Below are positions 48,793-56,911 of a stretch of 64,000 nt of DNA, piece after piece (position 1 is the stretch's first letter; each line of letters opens with the position of its first letter). The notes beneath the pieces are model-generated. The model saw only the letters and a list, made by a program, of their open reading frames with translations. It did no database searches and had not been told where the DNA came from. The stretch comes from Achromobacter sp. MYb9 (GTDB lineage: Bacteria > Pseudomonadota > Gammaproteobacteria > Burkholderiales > Burkholderiaceae_B): the NCBI RefSeq assembly GCF_002975275.1, contig NZ_PCOQ01000013.1, positions 89,812 to 153,811 of the forward strand, given 5' to 3'. The translations under genes were made by a program, and so were the position numbers.

Positions 48793-49374
48793 CTAGGCTT
48801 TACCCAGCCATTGGCTCATTTCGACGACCTCGCGGGCGACTTCGCCCAGACGCTTCTGGCTTTGCATGGCGCGTTCGCGCAACAGGCGGTGCGCTTCGTC
48901 TTCGGGAATGGCGCGCGCCTTCATCAGAATCCCCTTGGCCTTTTCCACCCATTGCCGGTCCGCCAGGCGCAATTGCGCTTCGCGCAGTTCTTCGCGCCGC
49001 GATTTCTCCATGGCGAAGCGTTCGATCGCCACCGTCAATAGCGGTTCGATGCGGGCCGCCGGCACATCGCCCACCACATAGGCCGCGACGCCGGCCCGCA
49101 AGGCGCTGCGGATGGTGTCCCGGTTGCCATTGTCGGTGAACATCACGACCGGGCGGTCGCTGTGTTCGCTGGCCACGCAGACGTTTTCCAGCGTGTCGCG
49201 CCCGGGGGCGTCGCTGTCGATCAGCACGACGTCGGGCGCCGCCTGGGCAATGGCGGCGGCCAGGTCCATGCCAGGCGCCATTTCCGCGACGACGCGCACC
49301 CCCGCTGCGGCAAGCGTCTGCCGCAGCGACGCCGCGCGTCCTTCGCCATCGTTCAGCAGCATCACCTTCAGCAT
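48793..49374 (-). CDS. nasT: ANTAR-domain transcription antiterminator (NasT-like)
   Basis: A 193-residue response-regulator-like protein with a receiver fold (residues 1-120, acceptor-position Asp53 in LIDSD) and a C-terminal ANTAR RNA-binding domain (about 128-190, with WVEKAKGILM and EAHRLLRERAM). NasT proteins bind paired hexaloop hairpins in nitrate-operon leaders and prevent termination. Exactly such a leader lies upstream of the divergent nrtA. The gene lacks the NIT nitrate sensor seen in Klebsiella NasR, and no nasS is adjacent. The start at ATG 49374 is preceded by a G-rich stretch. Confidence 0.9.
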   Translation of the reverse strand: MLKVMLLNDGEGRAASLRQTLAAAGVRVVAEMAPGMDLAAAIAQAAPDVVLIDSDAPGRDTLENVCVASEHSDRPVVMFTDNGNRDTIRSALRAGVAAYVVGDVPAARIEPLLTVAIERFAMEKSRREELREAQLRLADRQWVEKAKGILMKARAIPEDEAHRLLRERAMQSQKRLGEVAREVVEMSQWLGKA

Positions 49375-49467
49375 GAGACCCCCCGGATGCTTCCAATCAT
49401 GCAAGTTCCGTGCCATCCGGCCGGCGCGCGGGCGGCGGCGGCAAGGCACAGTCGCAGGGCGTGCGCC

Positions 49468-49515
49468 GCACAGGCATGGTGCGCCGCCGCGTCGGGGCTT
49501 GCACCAATTTGGTTC
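49468..49515. promoter_or_regulatory. Tandem NtrC-like binding sites
   Basis: Two dyads match the NtrC pattern GCAC-N5-TGGTGC. The first, 49468-49482, is exact (GCAC AGGCA TGGTGC); the second, 49501-49515, has one mismatch (GCAC CAATT TGGTTC). Their centres are 33 bp apart, three helical turns, like the enhancer pair upstream of glnA. They lie about 130 and 165 bases upstream of the predicted sigma-54 start site. Binding is inferred from pattern only. Confidence 0.75.
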
Positions 49516-49614
49516 GCGGCAAGGCGCGTCGGCGTCGTCCAGCGCCAGGCCACTTGACCGGAAAGCCCCTATTGGCGCGGGCTGCGGCGCCGCCGGGGCA
49601 ACAAACCGCCCTCC

Positions 49615-49630
49615 TGGCACGGGGCTTGCT
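49615..49630 (+). promoter_or_regulatory. Sigma-54 (RpoN) promoter of the nrt-nas operon
   Basis: TGGCACG-GGGC-TTGCT is an exact match to the -24/-12 consensus TGGCACG-N4-TTGCW. GG lies at 49616-49617 and GC at 49628-49629, which places the transcript start at about 49641. This predicts a leader RNA of about 126 nt before nrtA, beginning right at the first ANTAR-type hairpin. Confidence 0.87.
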
Positions 49631-49641
49631 TAAGAACCATC

Positions 49642-49705
49642 GGGGGCCAACGGCGGTCGCCCAACGCAACGCGCCGCGATTCGCGGCAAGGGACAACGAC
49701 GTTCC
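49642..49705 (+). ncRNA. Paired ANTAR-target hairpins in the nrtA leader
   Basis: P1 (49642-49662) has a GGGGGCC/GGTC-G-CCC stem, with one bulged G and one G-T pair, and the hexaloop AACGGC. P2 (49690-49705) has a GGGAC/GTTCC stem and the hexaloop AACGAC, extendable by two GC pairs across an AA bulge. Both loops have A at position 1 and G at position 4, the known ANTAR recognition pattern. The 27-base linker contains a small GCCGCG/CGCGGC hairpin, longer than in many known cases. The 3' arm of P2 is part of the terminator's 5' arm, so the two structures exclude each other. Confidence 0.82.
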
Positions 49706-49752
49706 GCAGCGCCAATGGACTGGATTCCATGGCGCGCGGGACGTTTTTTTTT
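49699..49752 (+). terminator. Leader terminator (attenuator) upstream of nrtA
   Basis: The stem pairs 49699-49719 with 49726-49744: 19 base pairs with two single bulged A residues, one G-T pair and a six-base loop, followed by a run of nine T (49744-49752). It ends only 15 bases before the nrtA start and just before its AGGAG ribosome site, so it acts before the operon rather than after a gene. Formation of P2 would remove five or more bases from its 5' arm. Confidence 0.9.
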
Positions 49753-49766
49753 GCCAGGAGCCATGC

Positions 49767-51068
49767 ATGACGCCAGTGACACGTAGCCCCTCGACCCGCC
49801 CCGCCGTCGGCGCGGACCTGACCGCCGACGCCGGCCGCCGCAAGTGGTTGAGCGGAACGGTGCGCGCGGTGGCAGGCGCAAGCCTGTTGTCGCTGGTCGA
49901 TCCGCTGGTGCGCGCGGGCGCCTGGGCGGCAGGCACCGATGCGCCCGAGAAGACCGAGGTGAAGATCGGCTTCATTCCGCTGACGGATTGCGCCTCGGTG
50001 GTGATGGCCTCGGTGCTGGGCATCGACAAGAAGTATGGCGTGACGATCACCCCATCCAAGGAAGCCTCGTGGGCGGCCGTGCGCGACAAGCTCATGAATG
50101 GCGAACTGGACATGGCGCATGTGCTGTACGGGCTGATCTACGGCGTGCACCTGGGCGTCGGCGGACCGAAGAAAGACATGGCCGTGCTGATGAACCTGAA
50201 TCAGAACGGCCAGGCGATCACGCTGTCGAACAAGCTATTGCAGGCGGGCGCGCGCGATGGCGAATCGCTGGCCAAGCTGATGGCGACCGACAAGCGCGAA
50301 TACACGTTTGCGCAGACCTTTCCGACCGGCACGCACGCCATGTGGCTGTACTACTGGCTGGCGGCCTACGGCATCAATCCGATGAAGGACGCCAAGGTCA
50401 TCACGGTGCCGCCGCCGCAGATGGTGGCGAACATGCGCGTGGGCAATATGGACGGCTTCTGCGTGGGCGAACCGTGGGGCGCGCGCGCCATCATGGACAA
50501 GATCGGCTTCACCGCCGTGACCACGCAGGGCATCTGGCAGGACCATCCCGAAAAGGTGCTGGGCACCAGCGCCGAATTCGTGTCGCGCCACCCGAACACG
50601 GCGCGCGCCGTCACCGCGGCGATCCTGGAGGCCGGAAAGTGGATCGACGCGTCGCCCGCCAATCGTCAGAAGACGGCAGAGACCATTGCCGCCAAATCCT
50701 ATGTCAACACGGACGCCAGCGGCATCGTCGATCGCATGCAGGGACGCTACGAGAACGGCCTGGGCAAGTCGTGGACCGACGAGCACGCGATGCGCTTTCA
50801 CGCCGACGGTGCGGCCAACTTTCCGTATCTGAGCGACGGCATGTGGTTCCTGACGCAGCACAAGCGCTGGGGCCTGTTGAAAGCGCACCCGGACTATCTG
50901 GCGATGGCCAAGCAGGTCAACCGCATCGACCTCTACAAGCAGGCCGCGTCGGCTGCCGGCGTGGCCTTGCCCGCCAGCGAAACGCGCAGCTCCACGTTGA
51001 TTGACGGCGTGGTGTGGGACGGCAGCAATCCCGCGGCCTATGCCGACGGGTTCAAGGTCAAGGTTTGA
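49767..51068 (+). CDS. nrtA: Nitrate ABC transporter substrate-binding protein (NrtA/CmpA family)
   Basis: A 433-residue binding protein. The N-terminus has RRKWLSG followed by a hydrophobic run ending near AWA at about residue 51, a twin-arginine-like signal, so the mature protein is exported. The body has the NrtA-type segments IGFIPLTDCASVV, YGLIYGVHLGVGG and MDGFCVGEPWGARAI. It is related to the cytoplasmic sensor NasS, but the signal peptide and its place before a permease and ATPase gene argue for transport. The ATG follows AGGAG and directly follows the leader attenuator. Confidence 0.92.
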   Translation: MTPVTRSPSTRPAVGADLTADAGRRKWLSGTVRAVAGASLLSLVDPLVRAGAWAAGTDAPEKTEVKIGFIPLTDCASVVMASVLGIDKKYGVTITPSKEASWAAVRDKLMNGELDMAHVLYGLIYGVHLGVGGPKKDMAVLMNLNQNGQAITLSNKLLQAGARDGESLAKLMATDKREYTFAQTFPTGTHAMWLYYWLAAYGINPMKDAKVITVPPPQMVANMRVGNMDGFCVGEPWGARAIMDKIGFTAVTTQGIWQDHPEKVLGTSAEFVSRHPNTARAVTAAILEAGKWIDASPANRQKTAETIAAKSYVNTDASGIVDRMQGRYENGLGKSWTDEHAMRFHADGAANFPYLSDGMWFLTQHKRWGLLKAHPDYLAMAKQVNRIDLYKQAASAAGVALPASETRSSTLIDGVVWDGSNPAAYADGFKVKV

Positions 51069-51094
51069 GCGCCGATACGAAAAAGGGGCATGCA

Positions 51095-51925
51095 ATGTCT
51101 ACCGTAACGAATGTGGGCCGCACCGACGCGATACTCGCCGCCGGGCGCGAACGGCTTGAATCGGTGCTGAAAGCCGTGGCGGGCCCGGTGGCCGGCTTCG
51201 CGCTGTTCGTGCTGGTGTGGCAGGTGGTGGCCATGCGGATCCCGGAGATTCCAACGCCGGGCGTCACCTGGCATGCGGCCGTCGAACTGTTCTCGGATCC
51301 GTTCTATGACAACGGCCCGAACGACAAGGGCATCGGCTGGAACCTGCTGGCGTCGCTGGAGCGCGTGGCGATCGGCTTCGGGCTGGCGGCGGTGATCGGC
51401 ATACCGGTCGGGTTCGCCATCGGCCGGTACGCCGCGGTCAACGCCATGTTCTCGCCCATCGTGAGCCTGCTGCGGCCCGTGTCGCCGCTGGCCTGGCTGC
51501 CGCTGGGCCTGCTGCTGTTCAAGGCGGCCAACCCGGCCGCGATCTGGGCCATTTTCATCTGTTCGATCTGGCCGATGATCATCAACACGGCCGTAGGCGT
51601 GTCGCGCGTGCCACAGGACTACCTGAACGTGGCGCGGGTGCTGAACCTGTCGGAATGGAAGGTCACGACCAAGGTGCTGTTGCCGGCGGTGCTGCCCTAC
51701 ATGCTGACCGGCGTGCGCTTGTCCATCGGCACCGCGTGGCTGGTGATCGTGGCGGCGGAAATGCTGACCGGCGGCACCGGCATCGGCTTCTGGCTGTGGG
51801 ACGAGTGGAACAACCTGAAGGTGGAGCACATCGTCATCGCCATCTTCGTGATCGGCATCGTGGGGCTGCTGCTGGAAACCCTGCTGGTCGCGCTGGCTCG
51901 CCGATTCACCTACACCGAGGAGTAG
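51095..51925 (+). CDS. nrtB: Nitrate ABC transporter permease
   Basis: A 276-residue inner-membrane permease of the NrtB/SsuC group, with about six helices and the EAA-like loop around VSRVPQDYLNVARVLNLSE. The ATG is preceded by AAGGGG. It lies 26 bases after nrtA and four before nrtC, giving a complete importer: binding protein, permease and ATPase. Confidence 0.93.
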   Translation: MSTVTNVGRTDAILAAGRERLESVLKAVAGPVAGFALFVLVWQVVAMRIPEIPTPGVTWHAAVELFSDPFYDNGPNDKGIGWNLLASLERVAIGFGLAAVIGIPVGFAIGRYAAVNAMFSPIVSLLRPVSPLAWLPLGLLLFKAANPAAIWAIFICSIWPMIINTAVGVSRVPQDYLNVARVLNLSEWKVTTKVLLPAVLPYMLTGVRLSIGTAWLVIVAAEMLTGGTGIGFWLWDEWNNLKVEHIVIAIFVIGIVGLLLETLLVALARRFTYTEE

Positions 51926-51929
51926 CGCC

Positions 51930-52820
51930 ATGAAGAAATTCGTACGTATCGAACGCGTGGGCCAGACGTTCACGACCCGCAAGGGCGCTTTCGTGGCGCT
52001 GCGCGACATCGACCTGACGGTGGACCAGGGCGAGTTCATCACGCTGATCGGCCATTCGGGCTGCGGCAAGTCCACCTTGCTGAACCTGATCGCGGGGCTG
52101 ACGCGCCCGACCAGCGGCGTGCTGCTGTGTGCCGAACGGGAGATCACCGGGCCGGGGCCGGACCGTGCCGTCGTGTTCCAGAACCATTCGCTGCTGCCGT
52201 GGCTGACCTGCTTCCAGAACGTGTACCTGGCGGTCGAGCGCGTGTTCGGCGGCAAGGAAAAACGCCCGCAACTGGCCGAGCGCACGCGCGCCGCGCTGGA
52301 ACTGGTGGGCCTGGTGCCGGCGCAAAACAAGCTTCCGCGGGAAATCTCGGGCGGCATGAAGCAGCGCGTGGGCATTGCCCGGGCGCTGGCGATCGAGCCG
52401 GGCGTGTTGCTCATGGACGAGCCATTCGGCGCGTTGGATGCGCTGACCCGCGCGCACCTGCAAGATGAACTGCTGAAGATCGTGGCCAAGACCCGCACCA
52501 CCACCATCATGGTCACGCATGACGTGGACGAGGCCGTGTTGCTGTCCGACCGCATCGTCATGCTGACCAATGGCCCGGCCGCGACCATCGGCGAGATCCT
52601 GCCCGTGCCGCTGCCGCGCCCGCGTGACCGCGTGCGGCTGGCCAATGACGCGACCTATCTGGCATGCCGCGCGTCCGTGGTGGATTTCCTGCACCGCCGC
52701 CACGGCAATCCCGAGCGGTCGCAGGCGGCGGCGCAGGCCAATGCCGTCCTGGACGCCGCCGATTCCGAACGGGCGGCGGAGAACGACGGCGCCGCCGTCG
52801 CGACCCGCGCCGCGGCCTGA
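51930..52820 (+). CDS. nrtC: Nitrate ABC transporter ATP-binding protein
   Basis: A 296-residue ABC ATPase with Walker A at residues 41-49 (GHSGCGKST), the signature at 139-143 (ISGGM) and Walker B ending in LLMDEP at about 160-165. It belongs to the NrtD/SsuB group: it lacks the binding-protein-like C-terminal domain of cyanobacterial NrtC, and the tail of about 45 residues is low complexity, rich in Ala and Arg. It follows nrtB by four bases. Confidence 0.92.
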   Translation: MKKFVRIERVGQTFTTRKGAFVALRDIDLTVDQGEFITLIGHSGCGKSTLLNLIAGLTRPTSGVLLCAEREITGPGPDRAVVFQNHSLLPWLTCFQNVYLAVERVFGGKEKRPQLAERTRAALELVGLVPAQNKLPREISGGMKQRVGIARALAIEPGVLLMDEPFGALDALTRAHLQDELLKIVAKTRTTTIMVTHDVDEAVLLSDRIVMLTNGPAATIGEILPVPLPRPRDRVRLANDATYLACRASVVDFLHRRHGNPERSQAAAQANAVLDAADSERAAENDGAAVATRAAA

Positions 52821-52841
52821 AGGCGGGTCACGGGGACTGAC

Positions 52842-54062
52842 ATGGGCGCTAAGCAAAAGCTGGTGGTGGTGGGCAACGGCATGGCGGGCATCCGCACCGT
52901 GGAGGAATTGCTGGCGCTGGCGCCCGATCTATACGACATCACGGTGTTCGGGGCCGAGCCTCACACCAACTACAACCGGATCCTGCTGTCACCCGTGCTG
53001 ACCGGCGAGCGGACGTTGCAGGACATCGTGCTGAACGACGAAGATTGGTATGCCCGCCACGGCATACGGCTGTTGCGCAACCGCAAGGTGACGCGGGTGG
53101 ACCGGGTGCGCCGTGTTGTGCAGGCCGACGACGGCGCCGAAGCGCCATATGACCGCCTGCTGCTGGCCACCGGTTCGAACCCGTTCATTCCATCCATTCC
53201 GGGCACTGGTCTGGGCGGCGTGGTCGCCTTTCGCGATATCGCCGACGTGAACCGCATGATCGAAGCCTCCTCGCGCTACCGGCATGCCGTGGTGGTCGGG
53301 GGCGGGCTGCTGGGCCTGGAGGCTGCCAACGGACTGGCCGCGCGCGGCATGCACGTGTCGGTCGTGCATCTGGGCCACGCGTTGCTGGACCGCCAATTGG
53401 ACGGCGAGGCGTCCGCGATGTTGCGGAACAGCCTGGAGGCGCGTGGCCTGACCTTTCTGCTGGGACGCCAGACGCAGGCGATTCTGGGGGGCGATGACGG
53501 CCGCGTCCGTGCGCTGCGCTTTGCCGACGGGCAGGAGATTCCGGCGGACCTGGTGGTGATGGCAGCGGGCGTGCGGCCCAACACCGAGCTGGCAGAACGC
53601 TGCGGACTGCATGTGGACCGGGGCGTGGTGGTGACCGACACCTTGCAGACTTACGATCCGCGCATCTATGCGGTGGGTGAATGCGTCAGCCATCGCGGCA
53701 CGGCCTACGGCCTGGTCGCGCCCTTGTTCGAACAGGCCAGGGTGGCGGCCAACCATCTGGCCCTGCACGGTATCGGCCGCTACGAAGGCAGCGTGACGTC
53801 GGCCAAATTGAAGGTCACCGGCATTGATCTCTTTTCCGCCGGGGACTTCGCGGGAGACGCGCAGACCGAGAGCATTACGTTGTCCGATGCGCTGGACGGC
53901 GTCTACAAGAAGCTGGTCATCCGCGGCGACAAGCTGGTGGGCGCTTGCCTGTACGGCGACACGGCGGACGGCGCCTGGTATATGCGTCTGATCCGCGAAG
54001 GCCGGGACATCGGTAGCTTGCGCGACCGGTTGATGGCGGGCGAAAGCGTGGCGGGAGGATAA
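52842..54062 (+). CDS. NAD(P)H/FAD oxidoreductase, NasB-like electron-transfer subunit of nitrate reductase
   Basis: A 406-residue pyridine nucleotide-disulfide oxidoreductase matching the first third of NirB/NasB: FAD loop VVGNGMAGIRTVEEL near residue 8, NAD loop VVVGGGLLGLEAANGLA near residue 147 and the YAVGECVSHRG segment. It ends before the [2Fe-2S], siroheme and ferredoxin-like parts of NirB, so it is a reductase and not a nitrite reductase. It should pass electrons from NAD(P)H to NasA, whose gene starts three bases later. The BFD-type [2Fe-2S] domain usually on NasB is instead found on NasA. Confidence 0.86.
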   Translation: MGAKQKLVVVGNGMAGIRTVEELLALAPDLYDITVFGAEPHTNYNRILLSPVLTGERTLQDIVLNDEDWYARHGIRLLRNRKVTRVDRVRRVVQADDGAEAPYDRLLLATGSNPFIPSIPGTGLGGVVAFRDIADVNRMIEASSRYRHAVVVGGGLLGLEAANGLAARGMHVSVVHLGHALLDRQLDGEASAMLRNSLEARGLTFLLGRQTQAILGGDDGRVRALRFADGQEIPADLVVMAAGVRPNTELAERCGLHVDRGVVVTDTLQTYDPRIYAVGECVSHRGTAYGLVAPLFEQARVAANHLALHGIGRYEGSVTSAKLKVTGIDLFSAGDFAGDAQTESITLSDALDGVYKKLVIRGDKLVGACLYGDTADGAWYMRLIREGRDIGSLRDRLMAGESVAGG

Positions 54063-54065
54063 GCG

Positions 54066-56792
54066 ATGGACATGCCGTCACTTGCGCGGGTGCCGATCGT
54101 CGATGCCAGCGAAGAACGCGAGGTAGCGTCGGTGTGCTGTTACTGCGGCACGGGCTGCGGCGTGCGTGTTCATGTTCGGGAGGGCGCCGTGCTGCGCGTC
54201 CGCGGCGACGAGACGCACCCCGCCAACCACGGCAAGCTGTGCAGCAAGGGGCTGGCGCTGGGTGACACGGTGCGTCGCGACGGCTCGCGCGTGCTGTCGG
54301 CGCAATGGCGCGAGGCGCGGGACCAACCCCTGCGGGATATCGGGCTGGGGCAGGCGCTGGACCTTGCCGCCGAGGCCCTGGCCCGCGCGATCCGCTTGCA
54401 CGGCCCCGACGCCGTGGGCTTCTATCTGTCGGGCCAGTTGCTGACGGAAGACTATGCCGTCTTCAACAAGCTGGCGCGCGCCCTGGCCGGCACCAACAAT
54501 ATCGACACCAATTCCCGACTGTGCATGTCCAGCGCGGTGTCGGGCTATAAGCGCACGCTGGGCGCCGACGCGCCGCCCGCGTGCTACGACGACCTGGAAT
54601 TGGCGGACACCGTGCTGATCGCCGGCTCCAACATGGCTTACGCGCATCCCGTTCTGTTTCGCCGCCTGGAGGCGGCCCGCGCGCGGCGGCCAGACATGAA
54701 GGTGATCGCGGTGGACCCGCGGCGCACGGATACGTCCGCGTTCGCGGACCTGCACCTGCCGATCGCGCCGGGCACCGACGTGGCCCTGTTCCACGCCATG
54801 CTGCACGTCATGGCGCGTGAAGGCTTGATCGATACCGGCTACATCCAGCGCCACACCGAAGGATTCGAGGCGTTGCTTGCACGCGTGGACGCCTTCTCGC
54901 CGCAAGTCGCGCAACGCATTTGCGGCGTGCCCGCCGAGGACATCATCCAGGCGGCCCGCTGGTTCGGTGGCGCACGATCAGCGCTGTCGCTCTATACGAT
55001 GGGGCTGAACCAGTCGACCCGCGGCACCGACAAGAACATGGCGCTGATTCATCTGCATCTGGCGACGGGCCAGATCGGCAAGCCGGGCGCGGGCCCGTTT
55101 TCGCTGACGGGCCAACCCAACGCGATGGGCGGCCGCGAGGCCGGCGGCATGGCCACGTTACTGCCGGGCCACCGGGATCCTGCTTGCGCCTCGGACCGCG
55201 CCGAAGTCGCCGCGCTATGGGGCGTGGACCGCCTGCCCGATGCGCCGGGAACCCCGGCATTGGACATGTTCGACGCGGTGCTGGAAGGGCGCATCAAGGT
55301 GTTGTGGATTGCGGCGACCAACCCGGCGCAGTCCTTGCCAGACCAGGCTCGGGTGCGCGCGGCGCTGGCGCGTGCCGAATGCGTCATCGTGCAGGAGGCC
55401 TTCGCGGGCACGGAAACGTTGGCGTACGCCGACGTGGTGCTGCCCGCCGCGACGTGGCCGGAGAAATCCGGCACGGTGACGAATTCCGAACGCCGCATCA
55501 GCCGCGTGCAGGCGGCCATTGCGCCGCCTGGCGATGCCCAGCCGGATTGGCGGTTGGCGCAGGCGGTGGCGCAGCGGCTGGCCGCCCGCATCGCGCCGGA
55601 CAAGGTCGCGCGGTTCGCCTATCGCGATGAAAGCGACGTGTTCGCCGAACACGCGCGCATGACCGCAGGGCGCGATCTGGACTACAGCGCATTGGACTAT
55701 GGCGTTCTGGACCGCGACGGGCCGCAGCAGTGGCCCTATCGCGCAGGCCGGGGCGCCGTGCGTTTGTACGCCGACGGCGTCTTCCCCACGCCCAGCGGGC
55801 GCGCCCGCTTTTGCGACGTGGACTATCTCCCCCCCGCCGACGCGGTGACGCCCGAGTTTCCCCTTCGACTGACGACCGGCCGGCTGCGCGACCATTGGCA
55901 CACGATGGCGCGCACGTCGCTCGCGCGGGTATTGACGCAGCATGTCGAAGAGCCGTGGGTGTCCCTGCATGGCGACGATATGCGCCGGCTCGCGCTTGCG
56001 CCAGGCCAGCTTGCGCGGCTGCGTTCCCGGCGCGGCAGCGTGGTGTTGCCGGTGCGCGAAGACGACGGTGTGCAACCCGGGCAGGCCTTTCTGCCGATGC
56101 ACTGGGGTAGCGCGTTCATGGCGGGTCTGGGCGTCAACGCGTTGACGAGTCCGGCGGTGGACCCGGTGTCGCGCCAACCTGAACTGAAGTTCAGCGCCAT
56201 TTCGGTCGAGCCCGCCGACTTGCCGTGGCAGGCGTCGGGCTGGCTGCAGGGCGACGGCGCGGCCGTGCGCGCGCATCTGGCGCCCTGGCTGCGCGGTTTT
56301 GATTACGCGGTGGTGCTGCCCATTGGCGCCGGTGGCGCGCGGATCCGGCTGGCGGCCGCCGCCGCGCCGGAGCCCGCGCGCCTGGCCGAGCTGGCCGATG
56401 CGCTGGGGTTGAGCCGTGCCGACGTGGTGTTCGATGACACGGCCCGCGGCAGGATGCGCCGGGTAGCGGTGGAGCAGGGCGCGTTGCGCGCCTTTCTGCT
56501 GGCCGGCGATTTGCGGGCGCAGGACGCGCTGCTGTCCTGGGCGGCGGGGGCGCCGGCGCCGGCCAGCGTGTCCGCCTTGCTGACCGGGCGCGTGACGGGC
56601 GCCGCGCGGTCGCGCACCGTCTGCGTCTGCAACGGCGTCAGCGAGGCGGCCATCATCGCGGGCATCGGACGCGGCTGCGATATGGCGGCGCTGAAAACCA
56701 CCCTGGGTTGCGGTACCGGCTGCGGCTCCTGCGTGCCGGAAATCCAGGCCCTGATCAGCCGGATGCCCGCCGCGGTGGCGGCGGCAGCATAG
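54066..56792 (+). CDS. nasA: Assimilatory nitrate reductase, catalytic subunit NasA
   Basis: A 908-residue cytoplasmic molybdoenzyme reducing nitrate to nitrite. The N-terminal [4Fe-4S] cluster has Cys24, 27, 31 and 59; the Mo ligand is Cys153 in SRLCMSSAVSG; molybdopterin oxidoreductase and dinucleotide-binding domains follow. The last 59 residues are a BFD-like [2Fe-2S] domain with Cys853 and 855 and Cys886 and 889 (CVCNGVSE and GCGTGCGSC). It lacks a signal peptide, as expected for an assimilatory enzyme. It is the last gene of the visible nrt-nas operon; nitrite reductase genes do not follow. Confidence 0.95.
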   Translation: MDMPSLARVPIVDASEEREVASVCCYCGTGCGVRVHVREGAVLRVRGDETHPANHGKLCSKGLALGDTVRRDGSRVLSAQWREARDQPLRDIGLGQALDLAAEALARAIRLHGPDAVGFYLSGQLLTEDYAVFNKLARALAGTNNIDTNSRLCMSSAVSGYKRTLGADAPPACYDDLELADTVLIAGSNMAYAHPVLFRRLEAARARRPDMKVIAVDPRRTDTSAFADLHLPIAPGTDVALFHAMLHVMAREGLIDTGYIQRHTEGFEALLARVDAFSPQVAQRICGVPAEDIIQAARWFGGARSALSLYTMGLNQSTRGTDKNMALIHLHLATGQIGKPGAGPFSLTGQPNAMGGREAGGMATLLPGHRDPACASDRAEVAALWGVDRLPDAPGTPALDMFDAVLEGRIKVLWIAATNPAQSLPDQARVRAALARAECVIVQEAFAGTETLAYADVVLPAATWPEKSGTVTNSERRISRVQAAIAPPGDAQPDWRLAQAVAQRLAARIAPDKVARFAYRDESDVFAEHARMTAGRDLDYSALDYGVLDRDGPQQWPYRAGRGAVRLYADGVFPTPSGRARFCDVDYLPPADAVTPEFPLRLTTGRLRDHWHTMARTSLARVLTQHVEEPWVSLHGDDMRRLALAPGQLARLRSRRGSVVLPVREDDGVQPGQAFLPMHWGSAFMAGLGVNALTSPAVDPVSRQPELKFSAISVEPADLPWQASGWLQGDGAAVRAHLAPWLRGFDYAVVLPIGAGGARIRLAAAAAPEPARLAELADALGLSRADVVFDDTARGRMRRVAVEQGALRAFLLAGDLRAQDALLSWAAGAPAPASVSALLTGRVTGAARSRTVCVCNGVSEAAIIAGIGRGCDMAALKTTLGCGTGCGSCVPEIQALISRMPAAVAAAA

Positions 56793-56911
56793 GCTGACCG
56801 GCGGCCGCCGCGGCGGTCACGAGTGGACATACGCCGGGCACGGCAACCGGTGTAGTATCAAGCCAGCCGTCGCGGGTAGCGGACGGCGTTTTCTGATTTC
56901 TGGAGTGGCTT

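Noticed and set aside
49410..49766. Upstream extension of the nrtA reading frame through the intergenic region
   Set aside because: The extension would cover the sigma-54 promoter and leader hairpins; ATG 49767 has a proper AGGAG site and starts the export signal.
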